64,000 bases of DNA from CAYNCE01 sp964522515 (GTDB lineage: Bacteria; Patescibacteriota; Patescibacteriia; UBA2196): contig CAZFWC010000001.1 in assembly GCA_964522515.1 (NCBI GenBank), positions 1 through 64,000 of the forward strand, read 5' to 3'. Shown piece after piece: positions 1-7,410 of this stretch. The position numbers were made by a program, and so were the translations under genes. The stretch's first letter is position 1; the number at the start of each line of letters is the position of its first letter. Under the pieces are notes generated by a model that did not search any database, had not been told where the DNA came from, and saw nothing but the letters and a program-made list of their open reading frames with translations.

Positions 1-34
1 AAAAATAACCTGTGAAAAAGCAGTGTATTTTTTT

Positions 35-63
35 TTGACAAAAATCTAGTTTTCTAGTAAAAT
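35..63 (+). promoter_or_regulatory. Sigma70-type promoter of rnpB
   Basis: TTGACA at 35-40 and TAAAAT at 58-63 are separated by exactly 17 bases, and the predicted start falls at about 70, where the RNase P P1 helix begins. This is a near-consensus housekeeping promoter, fitting a highly expressed stable RNA. Confidence 0.85.
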
Positions 64-69
64 AATAAT

Positions 70-508
70 TGTTCAGGTAGGTGAGTGATTACTCCGATGC
101 AATATCGGAGAGGAAAGTCCGAACACCAATCTATTAAATTAGAAAAAAATAGTTGTGAAACACAACCAGGCATAAGGCTTACAGAAAAAGCAGTTCGCGA
201 TAGTGCTACTTTTATTGGTCAAAGCCAAAACCTCGAGACAGTGCCACAGAGACAATACTACCCGCTTAAATTTTTGCTTTGCAAAAACTTAGGCGGGAAA
301 AGGTGAAAAGTGAATTGGTGTTTTTTTGCAATTTTGTAAAAAGCTACAATTCTCATCTCCCAAGTGATTGGGAAGATGTGGTAAACCTTATTTTGGTGCA
401 AGTCATTAAGACGCATTAGATAGATAATCACATCATTTGCAAATATTAGCTTTTTAATTTGCAATATTAGCAATGCACAGAATTCGGCTTATGATCCTGC
501 CTGAATAT
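70..508 (+). ncRNA. rnpB: RNase P RNA (bacterial type A-like)
   Basis: This is the catalytic RNA that trims the 5' leader of tRNA precursors. The 5' hallmark GAGGAAAGTCCGAACACC lies at 109-126 and the 3' hallmark ACAGAATTCGGCTTAT at 477-492. The ends 72-81 (TTCAGGTAGG) and 496-505 (CCTGCCTGAA) pair to form P1 with one G-U pair. The conserved stretch around GTGCCACAGAGA is at 241-252. A long hairpin at 261-297 sits where the variable P12 arm is expected and resembles another hairpin at 58559-58593. Exact ends are approximate. Small open frames inside this interval are not genes. Confidence 0.95.
261..297. repeat. Hairpin repeat inside rnpB (family 5)
   Basis: CCCGCTTAAATTTTTGC pairs with GCAAAAACTTAGGCGGG around a TTT loop, with one mismatch and one G-T pair. 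Nearly the same palindrome occurs at 58559-58593 between rplC and rpsJ. It is probably a repeat tolerated as the P12 arm of RNase P RNA. Confidence 0.6.
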
Positions 509-516
509 TAAGCTTT

Positions 517-603
517 CCCTCCTTCGCTTCAACTCTAAAAAAACTCTAGCTACGGCGGACAAGCGCCGTAGTCCAGTAGGATTTTTTAGGGGCGAAGGCG
601 GAG
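517..603 (+). repeat. Family 1 palindromic repeat, upstream of sugar transferase
   Basis: It starts with CCCTCCTTCGC, has TACGGCGGAC and GCCGTAGTCCAGTAGGA in the middle, and ends with GCGAAGGCGGAG. The ends are complementary apart from G-T pairs. The terminal GGCGGAG lies about 10 bases before the ATG at 613 and could act as a weak SD. It fills the space between rnpB and the first gene. Confidence 0.85.
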
Positions 604-612
604 AAATTTAAT

Positions 613-2004
613 ATGAAAAAAAGTGATTTAACTTTTTCAGCTGTTTTAGTTCCTCTTGATTATTTAATGATAATTTTAGCAGGAATTGGGGCGTATTATT
701 TGCGTTACGAAAAATGGATTCAGGATATTCGTCCTGTTGTTTTTGATTTAGATTTTTTTCAATATTTTAATTACATTTGGTTAATTGCGATTGGTTGGAT
801 TATTATTTTTGCGATTGCAGGGCTTTATAAAATTAAAAATTCGCGTAAAATTTTTGATGAAATTAGTAAAATTTTTTTAGCGTGTTCAACAGGAGTGCTT
901 GCCATTATTGTGGGAGCTTTTTTTTCGCGCGAACTTTTTAATTCACGATTTATTTTGCTTGTAGCTTGGGTTTTATCTTTTATTTTTGTTATTTTTGGCA
1001 GATTAATTATTCGCGGAATTCAAAAAATATTATATTTAAAAAATATTGGAACTCACAAAATTGTTTTAATTGGCGATGATAATTCAACTAAAGATATTGC
1101 TAAAGAGATTTATAAAAATAAAAAATTAGGTTATCAAATAATTGCTAGATTAAATAATTTAGAAAATGGAAATTTTGATAAATTAATTCAAATTTATAAA
1201 ACAAAAGGGATTGATGAAATTGTTCAAGCTGACACAAATTTATCTCGTAAAGAAAATTTAAGTTTGCTTGATTTTGCTGATGAAAATCATATTGTTTTTA
1301 AATACGCAGCTGATTTTTTTCAAACACAAAGTTCAAATATGGATTTTTACACTTTAGCTGGTGTGCCGATTATTGAAGTTAAACGCACTAAACTTGATGG
1401 TTGGGGTAAAATTTTAAAACGCATTTTTGATATTTTTTTTAGTTTTATTTTTTTAATAATTTTGTCTCCTTTGTTTTTAATTTTTATTTTAATAATTAAA
1501 ATTGATTCAAAAGGCAATATTTTTTATGAATCAAAAAGAATTAGCGCTAAAAATAAGAGAATTAAAATTTGGAAATTTCGTTCAATGATTCAAAACGCAG
1601 AAAAAATGAAAAATAAATTACTAAAAAATAATGAACGCGAAGATGGACCTTTATTTAAAATGGAAAATGATCCGCGCGTAACCCGTGTTGGAAAATTTAT
1701 GCGAAAATGGAGCGTTGATGAATTGCCTCAGTTTTGGAATGTTTTAAAAGGAGAATTAAGTTTGGTTGGTCCGCGTCCGCACGAACCAAATGAAATCGCG
1801 CAATATGAAAAACATCATAAAAAACTTTTAAATATTAAACCTGGGGTAACAGGATTAGCGCAAGTTTCTGGTCGTTCGGATTTGGAATTTGAAGAAGAAG
1901 TTAAGCTTGATACTTTTTATATTGAAAATTGGACGCCGTGGTTGGATTTAATTATTTTAATTAAAACACCTTGGGTTGTGTTATTAAGAAAAGGAGTTAG
2001 CTAA
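613..2004 (+). CDS. Polyprenyl-phosphate sugar-1-phosphate transferase (WbaP/PssY-like)
   Basis: The protein probably transfers a sugar-1-phosphate to undecaprenyl phosphate, the first membrane step of surface-polysaccharide synthesis. The N-terminal third holds four hydrophobic segments (about residues 10-135), then a Rossmann-like CoA_binding_3 region (about 150-250), a further membrane segment after KRIFDIF, and the catalytic bacterial-sugar-transferase domain to the end. Visible signatures are KIWKFRSM, DELPQFWNVLKGELSLVGPRP and KPGVTGLAQVSGRSDL. At 463 aa it has the usual full length. The start follows GGCGGAG contributed by the repeat. It fits the polysaccharide cluster at 25-44 kb but is not adjacent to it. 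The sugar substrate cannot be told from sequence. Confidence 0.9.
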   Translation: MKKSDLTFSAVLVPLDYLMIILAGIGAYYLRYEKWIQDIRPVVFDLDFFQYFNYIWLIAIGWIIIFAIAGLYKIKNSRKIFDEISKIFLACSTGVLAIIVGAFFSRELFNSRFILLVAWVLSFIFVIFGRLIIRGIQKILYLKNIGTHKIVLIGDDNSTKDIAKEIYKNKKLGYQIIARLNNLENGNFDKLIQIYKTKGIDEIVQADTNLSRKENLSLLDFADENHIVFKYAADFFQTQSSNMDFYTLAGVPIIEVKRTKLDGWGKILKRIFDIFFSFIFLIILSPLFLIFILIIKIDSKGNIFYESKRISAKNKRIKIWKFRSMIQNAEKMKNKLLKNNEREDGPLFKMENDPRVTRVGKFMRKWSVDELPQFWNVLKGELSLVGPRPHEPNEIAQYEKHHKKLLNIKPGVTGLAQVSGRSDLEFEEEVKLDTFYIENWTPWLDLIILIKTPWVVLLRKGVS

Positions 2005-2113
2005 AATTGTGAATCAAGAAATAAATCTAAAAAAATACTAAAAATTTTATAAATTATAAAAAAGTAAAAAAATAAATTTATCTAATCAAGACCAGGAATG
2101 ACACAAATATTTT

Positions 2114-3865
2114 ATGCCAAAGAAATGGATTGTAAAAAATAAATATCCACAAAAATTTGCGGACAATTTGCCGGGCTACAACCCGGTTGTTTTACAATTA
2201 CTTTTTGATAGAGGATTAGACACACACAAAAAAGTAGATGAATTTTTAAATCCAGATTACACGCAAGATATTTTTGATCCGTTTTTATTTAATGAAATGC
2301 AAAAAGCAGTTGATAGAATTAATGAAGCAATTGAAAAGCAAGAAAAAATTTTAATTTACGGAGATTACGATGCAGATGGCGTGACTGCCAGCGCAGTTTT
2401 ATTTAAAACTTTAGAAAAACTTGGAGCTGAAAATATTAAAGTTTTTATTCCTCATCGTGAAACAGACGGCTATGGATTAAATTTAAAAAATTGTCAAAAA
2501 TTTATTAATGAAAAAATTAATTTAATAATTACAGTTGATTGCGGAATTACAAATGTTGAACAAATTGATTTTTTAAAAAAAGCAAAACTTGATGTGATTG
2601 TCACAGATCATCACATTGAAGCAAAAAAATTGCCAAATGCTGTTGCAATTTTAGATCCGTCAGTAAAAAAAGAAAATTATCCTTTTAAAAAATTAGCAGG
2701 TGTAGGGGTAGCTTTTAAATTAGCTCAGGCACTTTTTGATTTACAAAATAATCCTGAAGAATTGGAGTCTTTTGAAAAATGGCTTTTGGATTTAGTAACA
2801 ATTGGAACAATTGGAGATGTGTCGCCGATTTTGGGAGAAAACAGAACTTTAATTAAATACGGTTTAATGGTTTTAAACAAAACTTCGCGAAAAGGTTTGC
2901 AAGAATTAATCCGCGCTTGTTCGCTTTCAAATGGGCACAATCCAAATAATGAAATTCCATTAGGACAAAATCTTTATGAATTAAGTGTGCGAAATGTTTC
3001 TTGGCAAATTGTTCCAAGAATAAACGCGGCTGGCAGAATTGATCACGCAAATTTAGCGTACAATTTATTAACAACTGAAGACGAAATTGAAGCAATTGCT
3101 TTGGCGCGAGATATTTCTGAAAAAAATTTAAAGCGACAAAAAATTGCTGAACAAATGATGATTGAAGCTGAAGAAATATTTGGTGAAGTTAATTTAGACC
3201 AAAAAATATTAATTGCAGTTAAAGAAAATTGGCAAGCTGGTGTTGTGGGTTTAGTTGCTGGAAAATTAAAAGATAAATACAATCGTCCTGTAATTTTATT
3301 TAGTCAAAATAAAAATATATATATTGGTTCTGGTCGTAGTATTTCTGAGTTTAATATTACTCAAGGTCTACAAGAAAGCGATGAATTTTTAGAAAAATAT
3401 GGTGGACACTCGCAAGCTTGTGGTTTAAGTTTGATTGGTCAGAAAAATTACAAAAATTTTATTAAAAAAATAAATAAAATCGCAAATGAAAAATTAAAAA
3501 ATGTTGAACTTGTGCCAACAATTGAAATTGATGTAGAATTAAAAATGCAAGATTTAAATTGGGAACTCTGGGATGAATTGAAAAAATTTGAACCTTATGC
3601 AGAAGCAAATCCTTTACCTTTATTTTTAATTCGCAATGTAAAAATAGAAAAGATGGATATAATTGGTAAAAAAAATAATACTTTGCGTTTTTCATTATCT
3701 CAAAATGGACAAATGCAAAAAGCAATTGCTTTTGGAGTTGCGGAGGAGTGGGGTAGTCAAATTAAAACTGGAGATTTAGTTGATGTTGTGGTAGAATTTG
3801 GTGTGAACGAATGGAAAGGAAACAGGGAATTGCAATTTAAAATAGTGGATTTTAAAAATTTATGA
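2114..3865 (+). CDS. recJ: Single-stranded-DNA-specific exonuclease RecJ
   Basis: A 5'-3' ssDNA exonuclease used in recombination and mismatch repair. The DHH-family metal motifs are all present: DYDADG at residues 84-89, VDCGI near 141-145, and VTDHH at 163-167. The middle has PRINAAGR (301-308). The DHHA1 domain has GVVGLVAG (376-383), SGRS and the GGH motif (430-432). The last ~100 residues form the expected OB-like C-terminus. The length of 583 aa is normal. The stop overlaps the rnhA start (ATGA), so the two genes are translationally coupled. Confidence 0.95.
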   Translation: MPKKWIVKNKYPQKFADNLPGYNPVVLQLLFDRGLDTHKKVDEFLNPDYTQDIFDPFLFNEMQKAVDRINEAIEKQEKILIYGDYDADGVTASAVLFKTLEKLGAENIKVFIPHRETDGYGLNLKNCQKFINEKINLIITVDCGITNVEQIDFLKKAKLDVIVTDHHIEAKKLPNAVAILDPSVKKENYPFKKLAGVGVAFKLAQALFDLQNNPEELESFEKWLLDLVTIGTIGDVSPILGENRTLIKYGLMVLNKTSRKGLQELIRACSLSNGHNPNNEIPLGQNLYELSVRNVSWQIVPRINAAGRIDHANLAYNLLTTEDEIEAIALARDISEKNLKRQKIAEQMMIEAEEIFGEVNLDQKILIAVKENWQAGVVGLVAGKLKDKYNRPVILFSQNKNIYIGSGRSISEFNITQGLQESDEFLEKYGGHSQACGLSLIGQKNYKNFIKKINKIANEKLKNVELVPTIEIDVELKMQDLNWELWDELKKFEPYAEANPLPLFLIRNVKIEKMDIIGKKNNTLRFSLSQNGQMQKAIAFGVAEEWGSQIKTGDLVDVVVEFGVNEWKGNRELQFKIVDFKNL

Positions 3866-4269
3866 ATCAGAAAATAATAATCTACACTGATGGTGGCGCG
3901 CGTGGCAATCCTGGTCCAGCAGGAATCGGTGCTGTTATTTTTGATGAAAAAGAAAAAAAAATTTTAGGACAATATAAAAAATATATTGGCAAAACCACAA
4001 ATAATCAAGCAGAATATCAAGCTGTTGTTTTAGGTTTGCAAGAATCTAAAAAATTAAAAGCAAAAGAAGTTGAAGTTAGAATGGATTCAGAATTAGTTTG
4101 TAATCAAATTAATGGAAAATATAAAATAAAAAATTCAGATTTTCAAAATAGTTTTATAAAAATTTGGAATTTAAAACAATCATTTAAAAAAATAATTTTT
4201 AAACATATTCTTAGAGAAAAAAATAAATTAGCAGATAAATTAGTAAATCAGGCGATAGATAACGCCTAA
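3862..4269 (+). CDS. rnhA: Ribonuclease HI
   Basis: Cleaves the RNA strand of RNA-DNA hybrids. The four catalytic carboxylates are recognisable: D10 in IYTDGGARGNPGP, E51 in NNQAEY, D75 in RMDSEL and D125 in NKLADKLV. The 135 aa length is slightly shorter than the E. coli enzyme and lacks the basic protrusion. The start codon overlaps the recJ stop. The last residues (N-A) and the stop codon lie at the entry of a family 1 repeat (AACGCCTAACCCTCC). Confidence 0.93.
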   Translation: MNQKIIIYTDGGARGNPGPAGIGAVIFDEKEKKILGQYKKYIGKTTNNQAEYQAVVLGLQESKKLKAKEVEVRMDSELVCNQINGKYKIKNSDFQNSFIKIWNLKQSFKKIIFKHILREKNKLADKLVNQAIDNA

Positions 4270-4386
4270 CCCTCCTTCGCTTCAACTCTAAAGGTCACAG
4301 CTACGGCGGGCAGGCTCCTTGTGTTTTTTTAACACAAGAGTTTGTCCACCGTAGTCCAGTAGGATTTTTTAAGAGCGAAGGCGGAA
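4263..4386 (+). repeat. Family 1 palindromic repeat after rnhA
   Basis: It begins CGCCTAACCCTCCTTCGC at the rnhA stop codon, contains GCTACGGCGGGCAGGC, an inner hairpin of CTTGTGTT/AACACAAG, then CCGTAGTCCAGTAGGA, and ends GCGAAGGCGGAAAAAC just before the CIRCE operator. The polarity relative to transcription is the same as for the other intercistronic copies. Confidence 0.88.
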
Positions 4387-4394
4387 AAACGAAA

Positions 4395-4433
4395 TTAGCA
4401 CTCTTGACAGGAGAGTGCTAATTTATGTATAAT
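4395..4433 (+). promoter_or_regulatory. CIRCE operator overlapping the hrcA promoter
   Basis: TTAGCACTC (4395-4403), nine bases, then GAGTGCTAA (4413-4421) is a perfect CIRCE, the HrcA repressor site. The -35 TTGACA (4404-4409) lies inside the spacer and the -10 TATAAT is at 4428-4433 with 18 bases between. HrcA bound here would block RNA polymerase directly. The promoter drives hrcA and probably grpE and hsp20, so the block is autoregulated. No second CIRCE was found upstream of dnaK. Confidence 0.95.
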
Positions 4434-4530
4434 TAATTTAATTGCGAATTAATGCAAATTATTAGTGAATAATGCAAATATTTTTTACTAATATTAGGTA
4501 AAAAATTATTAAAAATTATTTTTTTAAACT

Positions 4531-4539
4531 TGTGGATAA
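4531..4539 (-). promoter_or_regulatory. DnaA-box-like site in hrcA leader
   Basis: TGTGGATAA is the complement of the DnaA-box consensus TTATCCACA. It lies in the roughly 190-base untranslated leader between the CIRCE promoter and hrcA. Similar 9-mers occur at 11745-11753 and 22426-22434. A single box does not make an origin; chance occurrence is possible. Confidence 0.35.
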
Positions 4540-4570
4540 GTGGAATTAAATAAAATTTTGTTTTATTCTA

Positions 4571-4617
4571 CGGGATCCTTCAACTCCTAATGACTCTAAA
4601 AGTCGTTCAGGACAGGT
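4571..4617 (-). repeat. Family 2 repeat before hrcA
   Basis: CGGGATCCTTCAACTCC...AAAGTCGTTCAGGACAG is a minus-orientation copy of the family whose plus form reads GTCATCCTGAGCGACCTTTA...GAAGGATCC. It carries an ATG at 4590 in frame with hrcA, which extends the open frame by 12 repeat-derived codons. Confidence 0.75.
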
Positions 4618-4625
4618 TGGTGTTT

Positions 4626-5300
4626 ATGATTCTGCGACAAAAAGAATTATTTAAAAAAATTGTTGAAGAATATATTAAGACAGCGCAACCCGTGGGGTCA
4701 AAATTAGCAGTGGAAAAATTTAATTTAGATGTTTCGTCAGCAACAATTAGAAATAAAATGAAAGAATTGGAAGATTTGAATTTAATTTATCAGCCATACA
4801 CTTCAGCAGGAAGAATTCCAACAGAGCACGGGTACAAATATTTTGTGGAAAATTTTGTTGAACTAGAAAAAGAATTAGATAAAAAATTATTTAAAGAAAA
4901 AATAAAAAATATTAAAACACTGGAAGAGAAAGTTAAAGCGTTAGCAAAAATTATTTCTGAAAAATCTAATTTATTAATTTTTGTAGCATTTAATAAAAAT
5001 AATTTTTACTACACTGGTCTTTCTAATTTATTTTCTCAACCAGAATTTCAAAATTTAAATTTAATATGTAATATTTCAGAAGTTGTTGATCATCTTGATG
5101 AAGTGATTAGTGAAATTTATGATACAATAAATAGTGAAGATAAAGTGATTATTAAAATTGGAAAAGATAATTTATTTTCTGCCGACTGCTCTGTAATTAT
5201 GATAAAAAAGAAAGATATTTTAATCGGAATTGTTGGACCAATGAGAATGAATTATCAAAAAAATGTATTTTTACTGAAAGTCATCCTGAGCGACCTTTAA
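4626..5300 (+). CDS. hrcA: Heat-inducible transcription repressor HrcA (short form)
   Basis: Represses chaperone genes by binding CIRCE. The N-terminal winged helix is clear (QKELFKKIVEEYIKTAQPVG, SSATIRNKMKELED, SAGRIPTEHGYKYFVE). I place the start at MILRQKELF because the 12 codons upstream lie in a repeat. At about 224 aa it is well short of the ~340 aa of B. subtilis. The C-terminal GIVGPMRMNYQKNV matches the normal end of the family, so the loss is internal, in the dimerisation/insert region. The last eight residues and the stop codon lie in another family 2 repeat. The cognate CIRCE is upstream. Confidence 0.9.
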   Translation: MILRQKELFKKIVEEYIKTAQPVGSKLAVEKFNLDVSSATIRNKMKELEDLNLIYQPYTSAGRIPTEHGYKYFVENFVELEKELDKKLFKEKIKNIKTLEEKVKALAKIISEKSNLLIFVAFNKNNFYYTGLSNLFSQPEFQNLNLICNISEVVDHLDEVISEIYDTINSEDKVIIKIGKDNLFSADCSVIMIKKKDILIGIVGPMRMNYQKNVFLLKVILSDL

Positions 5301-5326
5301 GATTTTTTTAAAAGCCGAAGGATCCG
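5279..5326 (+). repeat. Family 2 repeat at the hrcA 3' end
   Basis: AAGTCATCCTGAGCGACC...GAAGGATCCG. It supplies the last codons and the TAA stop of hrcA and lies inverted relative to the copy before hrcA, so hrcA is bracketed by the two copies. Confidence 0.75.
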
Positions 5327-5364
5327 TTGTTTAAAATTTTTAAATTATAATTTATAATAATTTT

Positions 5365-5868
5365 ATGTCTAAAGAAAAAAAAGATAATAAAAAATTAGAA
5401 TTTGAAAAATTGCAAAAGCAATGCGAAGAATATTTAAATGGGTGGAAACGATCGCAAGCAGATTATGAAAATTTTAAAAAGCAATCAGAAAAAGAAAAGC
5501 AAGAATTTGTAAAATTCGCAAATTTAAATTTAATAATAAATTTAATTCCAGTTTATAATAATTTAAAACACTCTTTTAGACATTTAACAGATGATTTACA
5601 AAATAATGATTGGGTAATAGGTGTTAAACATATTAAAAATCAATTTAAAAAAATTTTAGAACAAAATAATGTTGAAGAGATAATTCCAAAAGAAGGAGAT
5701 GAATTTAATGCTGAAATTCACGAAGCAGTCAAAGAAATTGAGAAAGGAGAAATTGAGAAATTAAGGGATAAAAATAATAAAAATAAAAATAAAATTAGTA
5801 AAATAATTAGTTGCGGATATAAATTAAATGGAAAAGTTTTTTTGCCAGCAAAAGTTATTGTAAAATAA
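5365..5868 (+). CDS. grpE: Nucleotide exchange factor GrpE
   Basis: Releases ADP from DnaK. The N-terminal half is a long charged coiled coil (about residues 1-60, including YLNGWKRSQADYENFKKQ). It is followed by the family signature region IPVYNNLKHS and the C-terminal beta domain GDEFNAEIHEAV and ISCGYKLNGKVFLPAKVIV. Length 167 aa is normal. It lies directly after hrcA in the CIRCE-controlled unit. A lysine/asparagine-rich stretch (KNNKNKNK) interrupts the C-terminal domain just before the final strands. Confidence 0.95.
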   Translation: MSKEKKDNKKLEFEKLQKQCEEYLNGWKRSQADYENFKKQSEKEKQEFVKFANLNLIINLIPVYNNLKHSFRHLTDDLQNNDWVIGVKHIKNQFKKILEQNNVEEIIPKEGDEFNAEIHEAVKEIEKGEIEKLRDKNNKNKNKISKIISCGYKLNGKVFLPAKVIVK

Positions 5869-5883
5869 TTTTAAAAATTAATT

Positions 5884-5920
5884 CATCTCACCAAATATGT
5901 TTTCTTACTTTGGCGAGATG
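5884..5920 (+). promoter_or_regulatory. Hairpin in front of hsp20
   Basis: CATCTCACCAAA (5884-5895) pairs with TTTGGCGAGATG (5909-5920), 11 of 12 positions, around a 13-base loop. It ends 13 bases before the hsp20 ATG and includes the only purine-rich stretch upstream. It could be a regulatory RNA hairpin (thermometer-like) or a protein operator. There is no T-run, so it is not a terminator. Confidence 0.45.
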
Positions 5921-5933
5921 CAGAGATAAAATT

Positions 5934-6359
5934 ATGTCACTTATTAAATGGACTCCAATGTCCTTAGATTCATTTGATGAAATGGATCGATTTTTTGACT
6001 GGCCAACAAATATGAATATTTCAGCTGGTTTTACACCTGCGATTGATGTTTGGCAAGACAATGAAAATGTTTTTGCAGAATGTCCTTTAGCTGGTGTTGA
6101 TCCAAAAGATGTTAATGTTTTTGTTGAAAATGATGTTTTAACAATTCAAGGTAAAAGTGAAAAGAAAACTGAAGTTGATGAAAAAGAATATTATCGCAAA
6201 GAAGTCCGTTGCGGATCTTTTTATCGTTCAGTTGCTTTACCAACTTCTGTAAAAAATGAAAATGTCAAAGCTGAATTTGAAAATGGTATTTTAAAAATTA
6301 TTTTACCAAAACAAGAAAGAGTAAAACCAAAAAAGATTGATGTAAAAATAAAAAGTTAA
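5934..6359 (+). CDS. Small heat-shock protein Hsp20 (alpha-crystallin family)
   Basis: An ATP-independent holdase chaperone. The alpha-crystallin domain covers about residues 35-135: FTPAIDVWQDNENVFAECPLAGVDPKDVNVFVENDVLTIQG is in several pieces visible as the A1 region, then EYYRKEVRCGSFYRSVALP and the A2 signature FENGILKIILPK. The start is ATG at 5934; a TTG at 5910 in the same frame is inside a hairpin and is less likely. It belongs with hrcA-grpE in the heat-shock unit; the next gene follows after 3 bases. Confidence 0.93.
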   Translation: MSLIKWTPMSLDSFDEMDRFFDWPTNMNISAGFTPAIDVWQDNENVFAECPLAGVDPKDVNVFVENDVLTIQGKSEKKTEVDEKEYYRKEVRCGSFYRSVALPTSVKNENVKAEFENGILKIILPKQERVKPKKIDVKIKS

Positions 6360-6362
6360 TTT

Positions 6363-6689
6363 ATGCAAAACCAAAAAAATATTATCATTCAGAACTCACT
6401 TAAATTAGTGAAAAATTGTCCAGTGTGCTCAACAAAATACACAATTCCAATGGCAGATGTGGTGCAGGAACTGGAAACCGGTTATCTGGTTTATTTTTCC
6501 TGCGCTAATTGTAAAAGTTCTTTACTAACTCAAATTTCTGAAATGCCGTTTGGTTTAATTGGTTCAGCAATGTTAACTGATTTAGAATTAAATGAAGTTT
6601 TAAAATTTAGAAATTCAGAAAAAGTTAGTGTGGATGATGTGTTGGAGGTTTATCAGAGTTTAGAGTGTCCACAGACAATGTCATCCTGA
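6363..6689 (+). CDS. Small zinc-ribbon-like protein, unknown function
   Basis: Two CxxC pairs (CPVC near residue 19 and CANC near residue 49) separated by about 27 residues suggest one zinc ribbon in the first 60 residues. The rest is mixed alpha/beta with no known motif. It starts 3 bases after hsp20, so it is probably in the heat-shock unit. The final Ser-Ser and the stop are formed by TCATCCTGA of a family 2 repeat, so the original C-terminus may have been altered. Confidence 0.7.
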   Translation: MQNQKNIIIQNSLKLVKNCPVCSTKYTIPMADVVQELETGYLVYFSCANCKSSLLTQISEMPFGLIGSAMLTDLELNEVLKFRNSEKVSVDDVLEVYQSLECPQTMSS

Positions 6690-6724
6690 ACGACCTTTAG
6701 AGTTATTAAGAGTGAAGGATCTGT
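6679..6724 (+). repeat. Family 2 repeat after the zinc-ribbon gene
   Basis: GTCATCCTGAACGACCTTTAGAG...GTGAAGGATCTG, a typical full copy. Its TGA terminates the upstream frame. Confidence 0.75.
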
Positions 6725-6805
6725 TGGAAAAAGAAATTAAGAAATTAGGGAAAATAAAAAAGCCACGCACTTTTTAAAAGCGGTGGCAAAGATATTTATT
6801 GTTCA

Positions 6806-7192
6806 TTACAACAAAATCAAAAAACGATTAGACCAATAACTAGATATGTAATTTTCATTTATTGGTTTATCATATTCTGTAACAGTAAAACCAAAATTTT
6901 TTTGGATATTGTATATAATATTTGTAAAAAAAATATTATCCAAGTAGACTATTTCTTCATCGCCAAATATATTTATTGTTTTACATTTGGTTTTAAATAC
7001 GCCGACCTTTAGAACAACATAATGGCGACAAAAATAAAAATTTTGATCATTATATTTTGATATTGTTGTAATTATAAATTCAAAATCCTTTTTTAACTTA
7101 ATTTTAAGTTTCCCATTCCAGATTTTGAGATTAAATTTTTTCAAGATATCCATGGGTTGGTTCCCAAATATTTTGTTTTTTGGATACAGCAT
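6806..7192 (-). CDS. Hypothetical protein with strong SD
   Basis: I do not recognise this 128 aa protein. It is basic and aromatic-rich with no signal peptide or membrane span; secondary structure looks mostly beta. The support for a real gene is a perfect AGGAGGT 7 bases before the ATG (minus strand, 7199-7205) and a promoter upstream. It runs against the chaperone genes, between the zinc-ribbon gene and dnaK, and is one of the orphan genes with strong initiation signals. Confidence 0.65.
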   Translation of the reverse strand: MLYPKNKIFGNQPMDILKKFNLKIWNGKLKIKLKKDFEFIITTISKYNDQNFYFCRHYVVLKVGVFKTKCKTINIFGDEEIVYLDNIFFTNIIYNIQKNFGFTVTEYDKPINENYISSYWSNRFLILL

Positions 7193-7247
7193 AATTTACC
7201 TCCTCATTTTGATTTGTTAATTTCTGTCATTTAGTTAATTCATTTTT

Positions 7248-7276
7248 ATCTTAAATTATATAAATTAAAAAGTCAA
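7248..7276 (-). promoter_or_regulatory. Promoter of the orphan gene at 6806-7192
   Basis: Minus-strand TTGACT (7271-7276) and TAAGAT (7248-7253), 17-base spacer. It lies about 55 bases before the start codon. Confidence 0.5.
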
Positions 7277-7285
7277 GTGTGCCTT

Positions 7286-7342
7286 TCCGCCTTCGCCACT
7301 AATCCCGAGTGCTCGGGACTACTGGACTACGGCGGACAGGCT
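7286..7342 (+). repeat. Family 1 repeat (partial) before dnaK
   Basis: CCGCCTTCGCCACTAATCCC, the nested palindrome CCCGAGTGCTCGGGA, then TACTGGACTACGGCGGACAGG. This is half of the long intercistronic form. Confidence 0.8.
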
Positions 7343-7410
7343 TAAAAGTTTTAATAATTAATATTCGTGATTATTTGTAAATAATTCGCGAAAAAATCGT
7401 AAATAAATTT

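Noticed and set aside
85..306. Open frame of 73 codons near the start of the window
   Set aside because: It lies completely inside the RNase P RNA gene and has no SD or codon pattern of a real gene.
2725..3282. Minus-strand open frames opposite recJ
   Set aside because: They are antisense shadows of a strongly conserved gene, with no SD or family match.
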